64,000 nt of DNA from Antiaris toxicaria. Its lineage: Eukaryota > Streptophyta > Magnoliopsida > Rosales > Moraceae. A model generated the notes under the pieces. The model was not told where the DNA came from and searched no databases. It worked only from the letters and a program-made list of their open reading frames with translations. Each line of letters starts with the position of its first letter. Position 1 is the first letter of the stretch. Location of the stretch: contig CP141160.1 of assembly GCA_035233585.1 (NCBI GenBank), positions 20,279,499-20,343,498 on the forward strand. The letters are read 5' to 3'. Made by a program: the position numbers and the translations under genes. Of the stretch, positions 34,801-46,444 are shown in pieces.

Positions 34801-37800
34801 ACCTTTATGTGCTATAGTTCCTGTTCCAATTGTATTGCTGGCCAGACTTTGCTGTGAAAACATCTTTTGCAGGACTTCTAGTTGTTCCTTGCTGAACGGG
34901 TTGGAGTCGGTGGAAAGAGACCCTTCATCAACAGAGGCATGATTTCCACGACTTTCTTTGTCAGGTGCAGATCTTGATGGCTTCCAATCCGCAGGTTTGC
35001 CGTGAATTTTCCAGCAATTGTCTCGTGTATGGCCTGTTTTCCGACAATGGTCACACCATGGTTTTCCTTTCTTTTGTCGATTGTCGCCATTGTTGTACTG
35101 GACTCCTTGGGCAGCTAGAGCAGAATTTTCTGTAGCAGGAACAGCAGGGAATTCTCCTAGCATCACCTTCTTCCGACTTTCTTCTCGGCGAACCTCAGAG
35201 AACACTTCTCGGATGTTCGGCAACGGCTTCATACCCAGTATACGACCTCGAACCTCATCGAGACTCTTGTTGAGTCCCATTAAGAATTTGAAAATTCTTT
35301 TCTTCTCAACAATTTCTCTATACCTCATCGCATCCCCTGTACAGCCCCATTGATGTTCTTCAAAAACATCCAATCACTGCCATTGACGGGTAAGAAGGCT
35401 GTAGTATTGGGTGACGGAAGAATCTCCTTGTCGAATATCATGGAGGTTAGTTTCGATCTCAAAAATCTCGGAGGTATTTTCCTTGCTTGAGTAAAATTCT
35501 CTCGCTGCCTCCCAGATTTCATGGGCGGTGCTGTAAAGCAAGAAATTCTCACCGATTTCGTTCGTCATCGAGTTGACCAGCCACGACATAACCATGTTAT
35601 TTTCGATCTTCCAGGTTTTGAATTTCGGATCTCCGGCCTTTGGAGGAACGACTTCGCCGGTGAGGTAATCATCCTTCCCTTTTCCACGTACATACATCAA
35701 AACTGATTGTGACCATTGAAGATAATTATTCCCATTCAACCTGTGTCCTGTAATCTGGAGAGGAACACCATCTGTCCCGCCATGGTTGTTGGAGACGACA
35801 GTTTCAGAACTTGAGATCACCTCTTGTGAGGATGAAGTTTGCTTTTCCGTGGCCATTCCGTATTTGGTCATCGGAAAAAATTTAGAGGTTCAGAGGTGGC
35901 TCTGATACCATGAGGAAATTGAGAATTGGAATTATATTCTCATTCACTTTTCTGAAGAAGCAGTATACAAATAAATAGAAAGGAAAGAGAGAATCTCTTC
36001 CTACAATCAAGGAACACAAAAACAGAAAGATAGCTAATTAGGGAATCGGTAACATAATACCAATATCCCCTTTATTCTAGGAAACAAATCAAACTAATTT
36101 ACAGCAACTAATTCCTAGAGATTAAGTAATAAATCGTGAATTTCTACAGTATATGATGCAGATTATTCCATCCTCCATCTTTTCCTTAATGAAATGTGTA
36201 TCTACGCCCACATGCTTTGTTCTGTCATGGGAGACCAGATTATGGCAAATGTTGATGGCTGCCTTGTTGTCACAAAACACCTTTATAGACTCCTATACTT
36301 CTAGGCGCTATTCACTCAGTAGATTTTTTTGCCACAAAGCTTCACAGAGACCATGAGCCAAAGATCTTAGTTCAGCCTCAGCGCTGCTTCTGGCTACTAT
36401 CGTCTACTTTTTACTTTTACATGTAACCAGGTTGCCCCATACATATGAACAGTATCCAGATGTCGACCGTCTGTCAATAACCAATCCTGCCCAGTCTGCA
36501 ACAGTAAAGGTTTCAATATTCTTTTTTGTGGTTTTCTTGAACAGAAGACCTCGCCTCGGAGTTCCCTTTAAATATCTAAGTATCCGATTAACAGCCCCCA
36601 AGTGTTCTTCCTTAGGATCATGCATAAACTGGCTAACATAATTCACAGCAAAGCCAATATTAGGTCTTGTATAGGCTAGATATATCAATTTGCCAACTAA
36701 TCGTTGGTATCTCCCCCTATCCACTGGGCTGGTTGACCCCTCATCATTGAACTTGAGATTGGGATCCATAAGAGTATCCGTTGGCTTGCATTCCAACATA
36801 TTTGTTTCTTCAAGTAAATCAAGGATATACTTCTTTTGTGAGACAGAAATTCCTGCTTTACTCCTGGCAACTTCTATTCCTAAGAAATATCGAAGCTTTC
36901 CTAGGTCTTTCATTTCAAATTCGGATGAGAGACCCTTCTTGACACGTGACATCTCTTCCAAGTCATCACCTGTAAGGATAATATCATCAACATAGACTAT
37001 AAGGAAGGATATCTTGCCCTCTTGGTGTTTGTAAAAGAGAGTATGGTCAGTTTGAGTCTGCACATATCCTTGTCCTTTTACGGCTTTTGAGAAATGATCA
37101 AACCAAGTCCGAGGTGACTGTTTTAAGCCGTACAGAGCCTTGCGTAACCTATACACTTTATTCTCATCATAGTTAAACCCAGGAGGAGGATTCATAAACA
37201 CTTCTTCTTCTACCTCCACATTCAGGAAAGCATTTTTAACATCAACTTGCTCTAATGGCCAATCTAGATTTGCAGCTAAAGATAAGAGAACTCGTATAAT
37301 GTTGATCTTGGCAACAGGAGCAAATGTTTCTTCGTAATCGACACCATATGTTTGAGTAAAACCTTTAGCTACTAACCTAGCTTTGTATCTTTCAACTGTG
37401 CTATTCGTTTTATATTTCACTGTGAAAACCCACTTACAGTCAACTATTCTTTTATCTCGTGGTTTTTCAACAACTTCCCAAGTCCCATTTTTCTCAAGAG
37501 CGTGTACCTCTTCAAGTAGGGCAGCCTTCCACTCAGGACTTTTCATGGCTTCTTCTGCATTTGCTGGGATATTCTCATTAGACAGATTGGCAAAAAACGT
37601 CATCAACCGTTCTGAAAGATGCCCGTATTTTACGGAGTTTAAAATGGGGTATATTGTGCAGGCTCGGGAAGCTTTTCTGAGAGCAATAGGATCCTCATAT
37701 ATTTCCGGACACGACTCCGAGACAGGCAACTGAGAGTGCTTGAGATTTTTGACATCCTTTTTTCGTTTCCTTCGAGAATAAGTCAGGAGATCTTGTTTTG

Positions 37801-40800
37801 GAATTGGTTGTTTGTCTGGGAAATCATTTTTGCACAAGAGAGTCAGGAAATTAAATCCTTCACTACCTAGCATCATGGAATCAGAATTTGGCTCGTTTGC
37901 ATTCTCCCCCTGAGGCAAATAACGTTTATAGTATGGAAAGTTTTCAAAGAAGGTGACATCAACAAAAGTGAAATATTTTCGCTGGTCTGGAGAATAGCAA
38001 ATATAAGCCTTCTGCGACAAGAAATATCCTAGTAAGATACATTTGTGAGAGTGAGGATCAAGCTTAGATCGACCGTGAGAAGGGTTATGAACAAAGGCCA
38101 CACAACCGAAAACACGGGATTCAACAGTTGAGAATAGTCTGTAGGCCAAGTAGGAAGATGTGAGTGTGTCTAAGGGTGTTTTGAAGTGGAGTACTTTGGA
38201 TGGCATGTGATTAATGAGGTAGCAAGCAGCAAGGATGGCATCCCCTTAGAAAAACTTAGGAACATGTGCTGCAAACAAAAGGGAACGTTCCACCTCTAGA
38301 AGATGTCTATATTTGTGCTCCACCACCTTATTTTGTTTTGGAGTATCAATGCACAAACTTTGGTGTAGAATCCCTTTAGTTTGAAAAAATTCCCCAAGAA
38401 TGGAATTGAAGTACTCAGTATCATTATCAATACGGAGTAACTTTATTCGTACGTCAAATTGAGTATGGATCATTTGGTAAAAATTTTTAAAAACTGCAGC
38501 AATATCAAATTTGTCTTTAAGAATATACACCCAATTGACACGTGTATGATCATCGATGACGATAATAAACCATTTTTGAGATTTAAGTGTTGGAACACGG
38601 GAAGGGGCCCAAATGTCACTGTGAATCAAAGTAAATGGTTTAGATGGGCGATATGGTTGTAGGGGAAGAAATTGACGTGTATGCTTAGCCATTTGACAGA
38701 CTTCACATTGTAAAGGAATATTTTTATTTCGGAAAAGAGAAGGAAATACATATTTTATGTAGGTAAAACTAGGATGGCCTAGACGATAATGTAACAACAT
38801 TATTTGATTATTCAAAGAGACAGAAAGAGCACATGAATTATCCTCAAAAAACAAGAAATAGAGGCCGTGGAAGACTCTAGCATTGCCAATCGTCCTCCCC
38901 GTTGTTGCATCCTGAAAAACACAAGAAGCAGAAGTGAAGTTAACATGGCACAGGTTATCTACTGTCAATTTACACACAGAGATAAGGTTGTAGGAAAGCT
39001 GTGGAACATGTAAAACATTTTTTGGACAAAGAGAAGGGCTTATTTGGACTGTGCCTATGCCCGCAACAGGCAAAAAAGTGCCATCAGCCACTTGAACCTT
39101 TTTTTGTCCAGAACTAGGAGTATAAGTCTCAAACGAAGTTGCACAGCCAGTCCATGTGATTACTAGCACTTGAATCCACAATCCACCACTCAGCTTTCTC
39201 AGTCATGTCAGGCACAAGAGCACCTAGGATACCTTGTTGAGCCATAAAAGAGGTGCTCGACTTGGTAGAAACACCCAGAAGTTGACAAAGGTGATTGACT
39301 TGGGTTTGAGTAAGTTTTATTTCACCAGTTGCATTCTTTGGAGAGGTTTCAGCCGCAACGGCTGTGGCAGCAGCCTTTCGTTGCTTGGCAGAGACAAAGT
39401 TTTCAGGATTTCCACGCAATTCCCAGCATTTATCACGCGTGTGCCAAGACTTGTGACAGTGGTCACATTTAGGTACAGGTCGGGAAGGTTGTGCACGTTG
39501 TGAGACGCCAGATTTGTGCACGGTTAAGGCTGAGACATCAGCAACAAGGGATGAGGGGCTGCCAAGCACAACCCAACGCCGATGTTCCTCCTTGCGCACT
39601 TCTGAAAAAACTTCATCAATAGAGGGAAGATGCTGAAGACCAATAATTCTGCCACGGACCTCATCAAGGTCTTTGTTAAGACCTGCCAAGAAATCATAAA
39701 TACGGTCTTTCTCTACAATTTGTCGATAAAGGGTAGCATCATTAGGATGGTGCCACTGTACAGTGGAAAACATATCCATCTCCTGCCACAATTTCTGAAG
39801 AGTGGTAAAATATTGTGTTACATCGAGTTCCCCCTTGGCGAAGTTCCTTTGCCTTATTTCGTAATTCAAACAATTGTGAGGAGTTGTTCAAATCCGAATA
39901 AGCCAATTGAACAGCATCCCAAATTTCTTTAGCCGAAGAATAAAAAAGGAAGGTCTCGCCAATATTGTCTTCCATGGAATGGAAGAGCCAGGCCATCACC
40001 AAAGAGTTGTTTAAATCCCAAGAGGCGTACTCGGGGTCATCTGGTGGCGGATGTGGAGAAGATCCATCAAGAAAACCGATTTTCCCTTTTCCTCAAATTG
40101 CAATGGTAGCACAACGAGACCACTGAAGAAAATTTCGACCATTAAGTTTAACAGGGGTGATTTGAAGAGTAGGAGGTGTATTATCAAACACAGCAGTGGG
40201 AGCGATTTTGGGAATCAACTCAGACACCAAGGAAGGTGGGGTTGAGTTGCTTTCACCGTTTGCTCCAGACATGGTTAACTTCTCAAATTTCTAGTATCTT
40301 CTTAGCTCTGATACCATAAAAGATAATAAAAAGAAAAGTAATCCTAAACACTGCCAAGAAATATGAAAAAACTGCTTCTGAAATTGAATAATATCTCATA
40401 ATACAAATGATCTATTACCATAGCTTTAAATAGCCGAGTGTAGCTTAGGGTCAACTATATAGTTAATACAATTTCCCATAATTAGAATAAATGAATTTAT
40501 CAAAAATAGAATGAACCTAAAATAGGCTGATTACCCAATAATTCTATAGCTAATTTACAGCTAATTCCTGCCCTAATTACACGGTTTCTCACATATTGAC
40601 AGTGCGTTGGTCACATATCTTACAGATACTTTGAGGTTCCATATTCCTTGCCCAAATTGGACATGATTGCTATCCCTGATTTTGCTGCTGGGGCCATGGA
40701 GAATTATGGTTTAGTTACTTACCGTGAAACAGCTTTGCTCTATGATGATCAACATTCTGCAGCTGCCAACAAGCAAAGGGTAAATCAAATCTTCTTTTGG

Positions 40801-43800
40801 CTGTCAAAATATAGTTGCTAAATACATTTCGGCTGTTGTATAGTCATGCTCTGCTTACTGTTTGATCATTTTATTTTATCTGTTTCTATAAGGTTGCTAC
40901 CGTTGTAGCCCATGAACTGGCACACCAATGGTTTGGCAATTTGGTAACCATGGAATGGTGGACACATTTGTGGCTGAATGAGGGATTTGCGACATGGGTA
41001 AAATCGTTATGGTTCTAAAATTTGTTTATAGGTTATATCTCTCACATCGTCTTCTAATCTAGAATAAATTGTATGGGAATAGGTGAGCTATTTAGCTACA
41101 GACAACTTGTTCCCAGAGTGGAAAATATGGACTCAGTTTCTCGATGAATCCGTTGAGGGTCTCAGGCTGGATGGGCTTGAAGAATCTCACCCCATTGAGG
41201 TGCTTCTTAAGACTAGTTTTTGACATGTTAGTTTTCATAGTGCTGTAATTATATGAAGTATATTTTTATTTTTCATTTGGAATACACATGTCTTTTCAGG
41301 TGGAGATAAATCATGCTGCTGAGATTGACGAAATATTTGATGCGATAAGTTATAGAAAAGGTGCTTCTGTAATTCGAATGCTACAAAGCTATCTTGGTGC
41401 TGAACCCTTTCAGGTTTACATCAATTATCTCATTTTATAGAAGTTTTCAACTCTTGAACTTAAACAAATAATTTTCAAATCTTGAACTTTAACAAGAATG
41501 GTTTAAATTTCTACAAATTTGATGTCGTTAATAAGTATAATTGTGGCTGGTATTGCTTCAGTTAATAGTTGTAATGAGGGAATGTAAAAAGTGCAAATGA
41601 TAACTAGCCCTTGGAGAATTAAGAAGCACTGCAGGAGTCTTTTTTGATAGACATTGATGCACGATATGTGACATATCCTTCTCTTCCTTACTTTTTTTTT
41701 TTTTTTTTCTTTCCTTGTTTTAATATCTATATGCTGTGGCTAATGCTTTTATTGCGTGTGTGCGCGTGCGTGTGCGCGCTCATGTGGATTTATATTCTTT
41801 TTTGTACAATCAGAGATCACTTGCTTCATACATAAAAAAACATGCTTCTTCAAATGCAAAGACAGAAGATTTATGGGCTGCTCTTGAGGAGGGATCTGGT
41901 GAACCTGTGAACAAGCTAATGAATTCATGGACAAAGCAACAGGGATACCCGGTCGTGTCTGTCAAAATCAAAGATCAGGACTTGGAGTTTGAGCAGGTTT
42001 TTTTCTCTTTTCCTGATTTCCCCATATGTAATGTGTGCTCAACAATTACATAGTCTCTTAATTTCATCTAAGATTTTTGGAAACTCACACAGATCTTCTG
42101 TGGAAATGTTATGAATTGCAGTCTCGATTCCTGTCAAGTGGTTCCCATGGGGATGGGCAATGGATTGTCCCAGTCACTTTATGCTGTGGCTCATATGACA
42201 ACCGCAAAAGTTTCCTATTAGAAGCAAAGTCGCAAACTCTTGATACAAATGAGTTTTTAGGTTGCTCAATTTCAAGTGGTGATAGCAGTGCTACTTGCTC
42301 TTGGATAAAACTTAATGTGGACCAGGCAGGTTTTTATAGGGTGAAATATGATGAGCAGCTTGCAGCTAGACTCAGATATGCAATAGAAAAGAACTACTTG
42401 TCTGCAACAGACAGATTTGGTAATCTTGATGCTTTTATTCATACTTGGTTACATTTTTGAGAGTTGAATTGCATGCATTACGATTTATTATTTCTTCAAC
42501 AGGAATTTTGGATGATTCATTTGCCCTTTGTATGGCTCGCCAGCAGTCGTTTGTCTCCTTGCTCACCTTAATGGGTGCTTACAGGGAGGAACTTGAATAT
42601 ACTGTCCTCTCTAACTTAATTACTGTATTGTCGAACTCTCAATCTTTTCAAGTTTATTATTTGCAGTAAACCTCAGTTCTTATTTCTTATTTTGGTCTCC
42701 ATGTTTTGCAGGTAAGTTACAAACTAGTAAGGATTGCAGCTGATGCTGTACCTGAGCTGCTAGATCTCATTAAACAATTTTTTATCAGCCTTTTCCAAAA
42801 CCCTGCAGAGTAAGTTCTTCATACTGGGGAAAAAAAGATTTCAAGTTCTTCATAGATCAGGGCTAGTATTACGGGAAAGCCTATTACAGTAAACAAGAAA
42901 ACCAACCTAAATAGGTGAGATTCAGTGTGTAAGATGAGAACTTATTTCATTGAACAAGGAAACGTAACTGTTTAAAAAAAAAAAATGTAAACAAAGAAAA
43001 ATAGGGAAATTAAAGGTAAAATCTTAATTGCACTAGAGCTGATATAGTAATCATGTGGAGGGGAAGTAAACCAAAGAGAGTGTCCTAGTGGGATTGTCTG
43101 CATGATCTTCATAGTTTATATAAATAAGTCTAAGTTCACCCTGATATCTAGAATTCCTATGTTTTCGTATTAAGATGCTCAAAGGCAAAGTATTTTTGCA
43201 TGTTCAGTATACAAATTAACCTTATTGTGTAAGTAACCCGTCTTCTGTATAGAAAAGAGGGAGGAAGGAAGTATGGGGAGGGATAATAGGATAGAGAAAG
43301 GTAGAGTAGCTTTTTTGGTAAGAAGGAAAAGAGGAGGGAAAAGAAAATAGGATGTATAAAACCAAAGTTAACCAAAGTTAAACCCAATATCTAAACAATA
43401 TTGGGTGGAAAACTTAAAACCATACATTGTTAACCAAAGTTGCCTCCTTTTATTTTTATTTTTTATTTTTTATGTTTTAAGTATATTATCTTTTCTAGCT
43501 TTTGAATTTGTTATCTTTTAAGTTATGTCTCCACCCTTTTCTCTTTCCTTCCTACCAAACGGAGTGTGAAGGATGAACTTGTAATTAGATCATTAAAAAG
43601 TTAGGAGATAAAGTTTGGCAAATTACCACATAACATCCAAAAGCTTAAGTTATCTCGTTCCTTTCTTTTGTTTTTATTTTACTTTGACATGCTTGACCAT
43701 GTTTCAGGAAGCTTGGTTGGCAGCCTAAAGATGGCGAGAGCCATTTAGATGCCATGTTGAGAGGAGAAATTTTGACTGCCCTTGCTTTATTTGGACATGA

Positions 43801-45136
43801 ACTTACACTGAATGAAGCAAGTAGGCGTTTTCATGCATTCTTAGATGACAGAAGCACCCCTCTCCTCCCTCCTGATATAAGAAAGGTTGTGTGAATGTAC
43901 AGCAGTGATTACACCAGTACCTAACTAATAAAAACCTTTAATAATACTGTTTGTTTATGGATCGTGGTTTGCAGGCAGCATATGTGGCTGTAATGCAGAG
44001 AGCCAATGCGTTAAACAGATCTGATTATGAATCCCTTTTGAGAGTTTATAGAGAGAGTGATTTGAGCCAGGAGAAAACACGCATTTTAGGTAATTAAGAA
44101 CCTATTTGTGAAGAGGTGTGGAACATATTATTCTCTCATATGGAAGCATGTCATATGTTTTGTTTTGTTTTTTTTTTTTTTTCGTCATTTGTCTTGTAGG
44201 TTCCTTGGCATCTTCGCCAGATCCCACTATAATTTTGGAAGTTCTGAACTTTTTGCTGTCTTCTGAGGTAACAGAGATTCAATCTTTTTGTTTATTGAGA
44301 CTAAAAGTTTCCACACCGTAACATATCCAGAAGCTGAAGACTAAGCATTGAGTTTACTTTGATTTCGTCAAGGTTCGTAGTCAAGATGCTGTTTTTGGAC
44401 TAGCTGTCGGCATAGAAGGACGTGAAATAGCGTGGACGTGGCTGAAGGTAAATAATCACCTTTTGGGTGTAAAAGTACTGCCGTTAACGCTAGCAGAAAA
44501 ACAATTGAAACAATTAGAATAGTATATTAAAGACGTTGACTTAAAAAGAATTGTTATACAGCTTCATCTATCTACCAAAAAGCAGTGAATAAAAACCATC
44601 TCATATATGTCATGCTTTTGTTAGTGAAATTCTCTTTATGCTTATTTCTCGACTTTGTCATAACCTCATGATTTCTCTCAAATAGTTCTCATTCCCGTGC
44701 ATTTTATTCTGTGACTGTAGGATAACTGGGAGCACATCTCAAAAACCTGGGGTTCTGGATTTTTGATAACTCGCTTTGTCAGCGCAATTGTCTCACCGGT
44801 TTGTTCTCTTTTTGTTTATCTATGTCTTGTTTCATGTTTGTTCCTCACTCAAGTTGTTGCTTCAGTCTAGTTTTCTTAGTTTCTGATCAGTTCAATTAGT
44901 TCTTAATACTCGGTAGATGAATTAAACCCTTTTCTAATTACCTTGCACAGTTTGCGTCATTTGATAAGGTCAAGGAAATAGAGGAGTTCTTTGCAAGCCG
45001 TACTAAGCCCTCGATAGCCAGAACCTTAAAGCAGAGCATTGAGCGGGTAAACATTAATGCAAGGTGGGTTCAGAGCGTACAGAGTGAGAAGCATCTCGCT
45101 GACGTTGTGGCGGAGTTGGCATATAGAAAGTATTAA
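28879..45136 (+). CDS. Aminopeptidase M1-like, tandem copy 2, intact
   Basis: Nineteen exons: 28879-29094, 29591-29736, 29844-29946, 30238-30424, 30503-30596, 40626-40779, 40893-40997, 41083-41199, 41300-41413, 41814-41996, 42122-42419, 42503-42624, 42712-42809, 43708-43885, 43975-44089, 44200-44267, 44373-44447, 44721-44798, 44951-45136. All borders are GT-AG and frame holds throughout, giving 878 residues, the family's normal length. GAMEN lies in exon 6, HELAH-x18-E (zinc ligands and catalytic Glu) in exon 7, followed by the ERAP1-like helical C-terminal half. The enzyme should remove N-terminal residues from peptides; APM1 in Arabidopsis is linked to PIN/auxin trafficking and cell-cycle progress. 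Intron 5 (30597-40625) is about 10 kb because two copia elements lie inside it in antisense. Exons are about 85% identical to copy 1 in the stretch I compared. This is probably the working copy. Confidence 0.93.
30748..31048 (-). repeat. 3' LTR of outer copia element
   Basis: A 301-bp repeat matching 40317-40593. On the minus strand it starts TGTAAGAAACCGTG right after a purine tract (AAGGAGAG). By hand alignment it differs from its partner by about 18 substitutions plus a 24-bp tandem duplication (an 'AATAGAATAAATGAATTTACC' unit present twice here). Left flank TATTT versus TATTG at the other end is a likely aged target duplication. Confidence 0.85.
31172..31409 (-). repeat. 3' LTR of inner copia element
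   Basis: It is 238 bp, identical to 35911-36148, and starts TGTAGAAATTCACG when read on the minus strand. Short for a plant LTR, but complete with TG/CA ends. Confidence 0.95.
31417..35871 (-). pseudogene. Inner copia gag-pol, one frame with two stop codons
   Basis: A single frame of 1485 codons from the ATG at 35871 to the stop at 31417-31419, broken only by TGA at 35374-35376 and TAA at 32500-32502. In order: a copia gag domain (PLQITGHRLNGNNYLQW), zinc knuckle C-x2-C-x4-H-x4-C (CDHCRKTGHTRDNC), protease DSGASDHM, integrase with the HHCC region and the D,D-35-E core (IHSDVWGPS, KTDNAKEYF, then the PQQNGIAERKN Glu), reverse transcriptase with YVDD, and RNase H (ADWAGSVMDRRSTSGY, SSAEAEFRA). 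Both stops can be explained by C-to-T change (CGA or similar to TGA; CAA to TAA). All other catalytic residues are present. As read, it would make only a 165-residue gag fragment, so it needs another element's proteins. Confidence 0.9.
35911..36148 (-). repeat. 5' LTR of inner copia element
   Basis: It is 238 bp, identical to 31172-31409, and lies directly before the Met-tRNA primer site at about 35898-35910. It should carry the element's promoter. Confidence 0.95.
36154..40272 (-). pseudogene. Outer copia gag-pol, degraded
   Basis: It starts at 40272 and shows a TGA at 40093-40095, a one-base gain in a G run near 39832-39836, a second frame change near 39140 at the protease (DSSASNHM in place of the usual DSGA), a TAA at 38243-38245 inside integrase where Trp is expected, and a stop at about 36401 in RNase H. 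Recognisable parts: gag zinc knuckle CDHCHKSWHTRDKC, integrase (IHSDIWAPS, KQNKVVEHK), RT with YVDD, RNase H. Integrase also has changed residues at conserved places (PKQNKVVEHK). The last RNase H codons are split by the inner element: a segment resembling YIPTTEQTADILTKTL lies left of it at about 31090-31171. Confidence 0.9.
40317..40593 (-). repeat. 5' LTR of outer copia element
   Basis: A 277-bp partner of 30748-31048. It starts TGTGAGAAACC on the minus strand and ends next to the primer site. Differences from its partner are mostly transitions, fitting methylated, silent DNA. Confidence 0.85.
43230..43570. repeat. Purine-rich MITE-like block in intron 13 of aminopeptidase copy 2
   Basis: Left part rich in GGAAGG/GAGGGA, right part rich in CTTTTCTCTTTCC, so the halves can pair. 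It resembles the family 3 element at 3876-4380 but has no clear ends or target duplication. It makes intron 13 about 900 bp, while copy 1 has 130 bp there. Confidence 0.4.
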
Positions 45137-46444
45137 AACATCTCTAGGTCGGATAATATAAAATATAAATAAGTAATAATGATGGAGTTTCTAGTCCTCT
45201 GCTGATATACACATATATATATTTATATGTATATGTATTTATTAAAATTCCTTTGAATGAGGCTGTGTTTGAGTGCTCATGTTTGGTACTTGTTCGTATG
45301 TTTTGTTGAATGAAGCCTAAAGCTTGACGTAAACTTAAATATATATTTTTTTTCCTTCTTTTGCTTTTTGATGGGGTTTATATACGACTTGTACTGCGAG
45401 AAAGGAAAAATAATATCTCTCGTGCCTACAAATTATGTTCTTCCCAATCGATTAATAAATTAGAACGATACTTTACCTTGATTTTTGGACGCGTATATCG
45501 TCATCTCGACCTCACCATAATCTAAATCTATCGTCTCCATACAGGTCCACATTAAAAAACGAAAGTACTCAATTCTTGAAATTGAATCTTCAACATAATG
45601 GGCTTCATCCTGTAATTATACAACCTTGCCTAACGAAGTGCACCAGTATACTGTAATAATGCGTGAAAACTATTAACACTGCATAAGATTAGAAACTGAA
45701 GAGAAGTCCGGGAATACAAACCACCTTGAAAATATCATATAAGCAAATATGAAGCTCGTGTTATCTTTACCTAGAGATAAGTTCAAGTCCAATCTCAGTA
45801 ATCTAGTTAACTTTGAACTGCTGGAAAGCTCCTTTGAAGACAAAACACGCAAAAAGGGTTCAGGATCTTAAGATCATACATTTGTACCTTGAGAGGTTTT
45901 CTTTCAAACTAATAAAATGAGTGCCAATAGATCACCCTGTTGCAAAAACAAAAAGCAGAACATATGCTCATTATACAGATTGCGGATTATTATGGCACAA
46001 AGCGATAAAATTCTTAAGAAAACACAAAAGCATGAGCTAACTCTAAAATTTACTACTTTTATAAGCACCAGGTGGTTGAAATAATACCAAATAAAACACC
46101 CCACAGAGCAGTTTTAACTCGGAGGCATAATGAATACAAATTTTCTCACCATCTGAATTGCATCCGACTCTCTACCAGCTTCTCCCCATGTTTTGTTTTT
46201 TTTTTTTCCTTTTGTTCCTACGACATGCGTCTACGATCTACATGGCCAGCAGCAACTGGGCACAGCGTACAATAAAGACACTTACAACCCACTGAAAGTT
46301 CTAGAATTGTGGAACGTTCTTCTATATAGTACATATAAGGCTGCTATTCTCATTTAAGCAATTGAGCCCTGGTGAAAAACAAATGGGCAAAACTACATCG
46401 GATCATAATCGAGTTTTCCATTGACAAGAGAAACCATCACGGTT
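45137..46444. other. Convergent intergenic region, aminopeptidase copy 2 and PP2C 3' ends
   Basis: It should hold both 3' untranslated regions. Contains a TATA-rich stretch near 45210-45240 and a poly-T run near 46198. No gene was recognised. Confidence 0.6.

Larger units (their letters stand above)
31172..36148 (-). mobile_element. Young Ty1/copia LTR retrotransposon (inner), 4977 bp
   Basis: LTRs at 31172-31409 and 35911-36148, each 238 bp, start TG and end CA and are identical base for base as I read them. The 5-bp target duplication GTATA is perfect (31167-31171 and 36149-36153). The primer site TGGTATCAGAGCC abuts the 5' LTR (right end) and a purine tract GAGGGGGAG abuts the 3' LTR. It sits within the RNase H end of the outer element and points the same way. 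Identical LTRs mean very recent insertion. Confidence 0.95.
30748..40593 (-). mobile_element. Old Ty1/copia LTR retrotransposon (outer), interrupted
   Basis: The element reads on the minus strand, opposite to the host gene, inside intron 5 of aminopeptidase copy 2. It has 277/301-bp LTRs at each end, a primer binding site TGGTATCAGAG next to the 5' LTR (40306-40316, complementary to initiator Met-tRNA) and a polypurine tract by the 3' LTR. Without the young element inside, it would be about 4.86 kb. The order gag, protease, integrase, RT, RNase H is that of Ty1/copia. LTR divergence and many stops show it is old and unable to move by itself. Confidence 0.9.
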
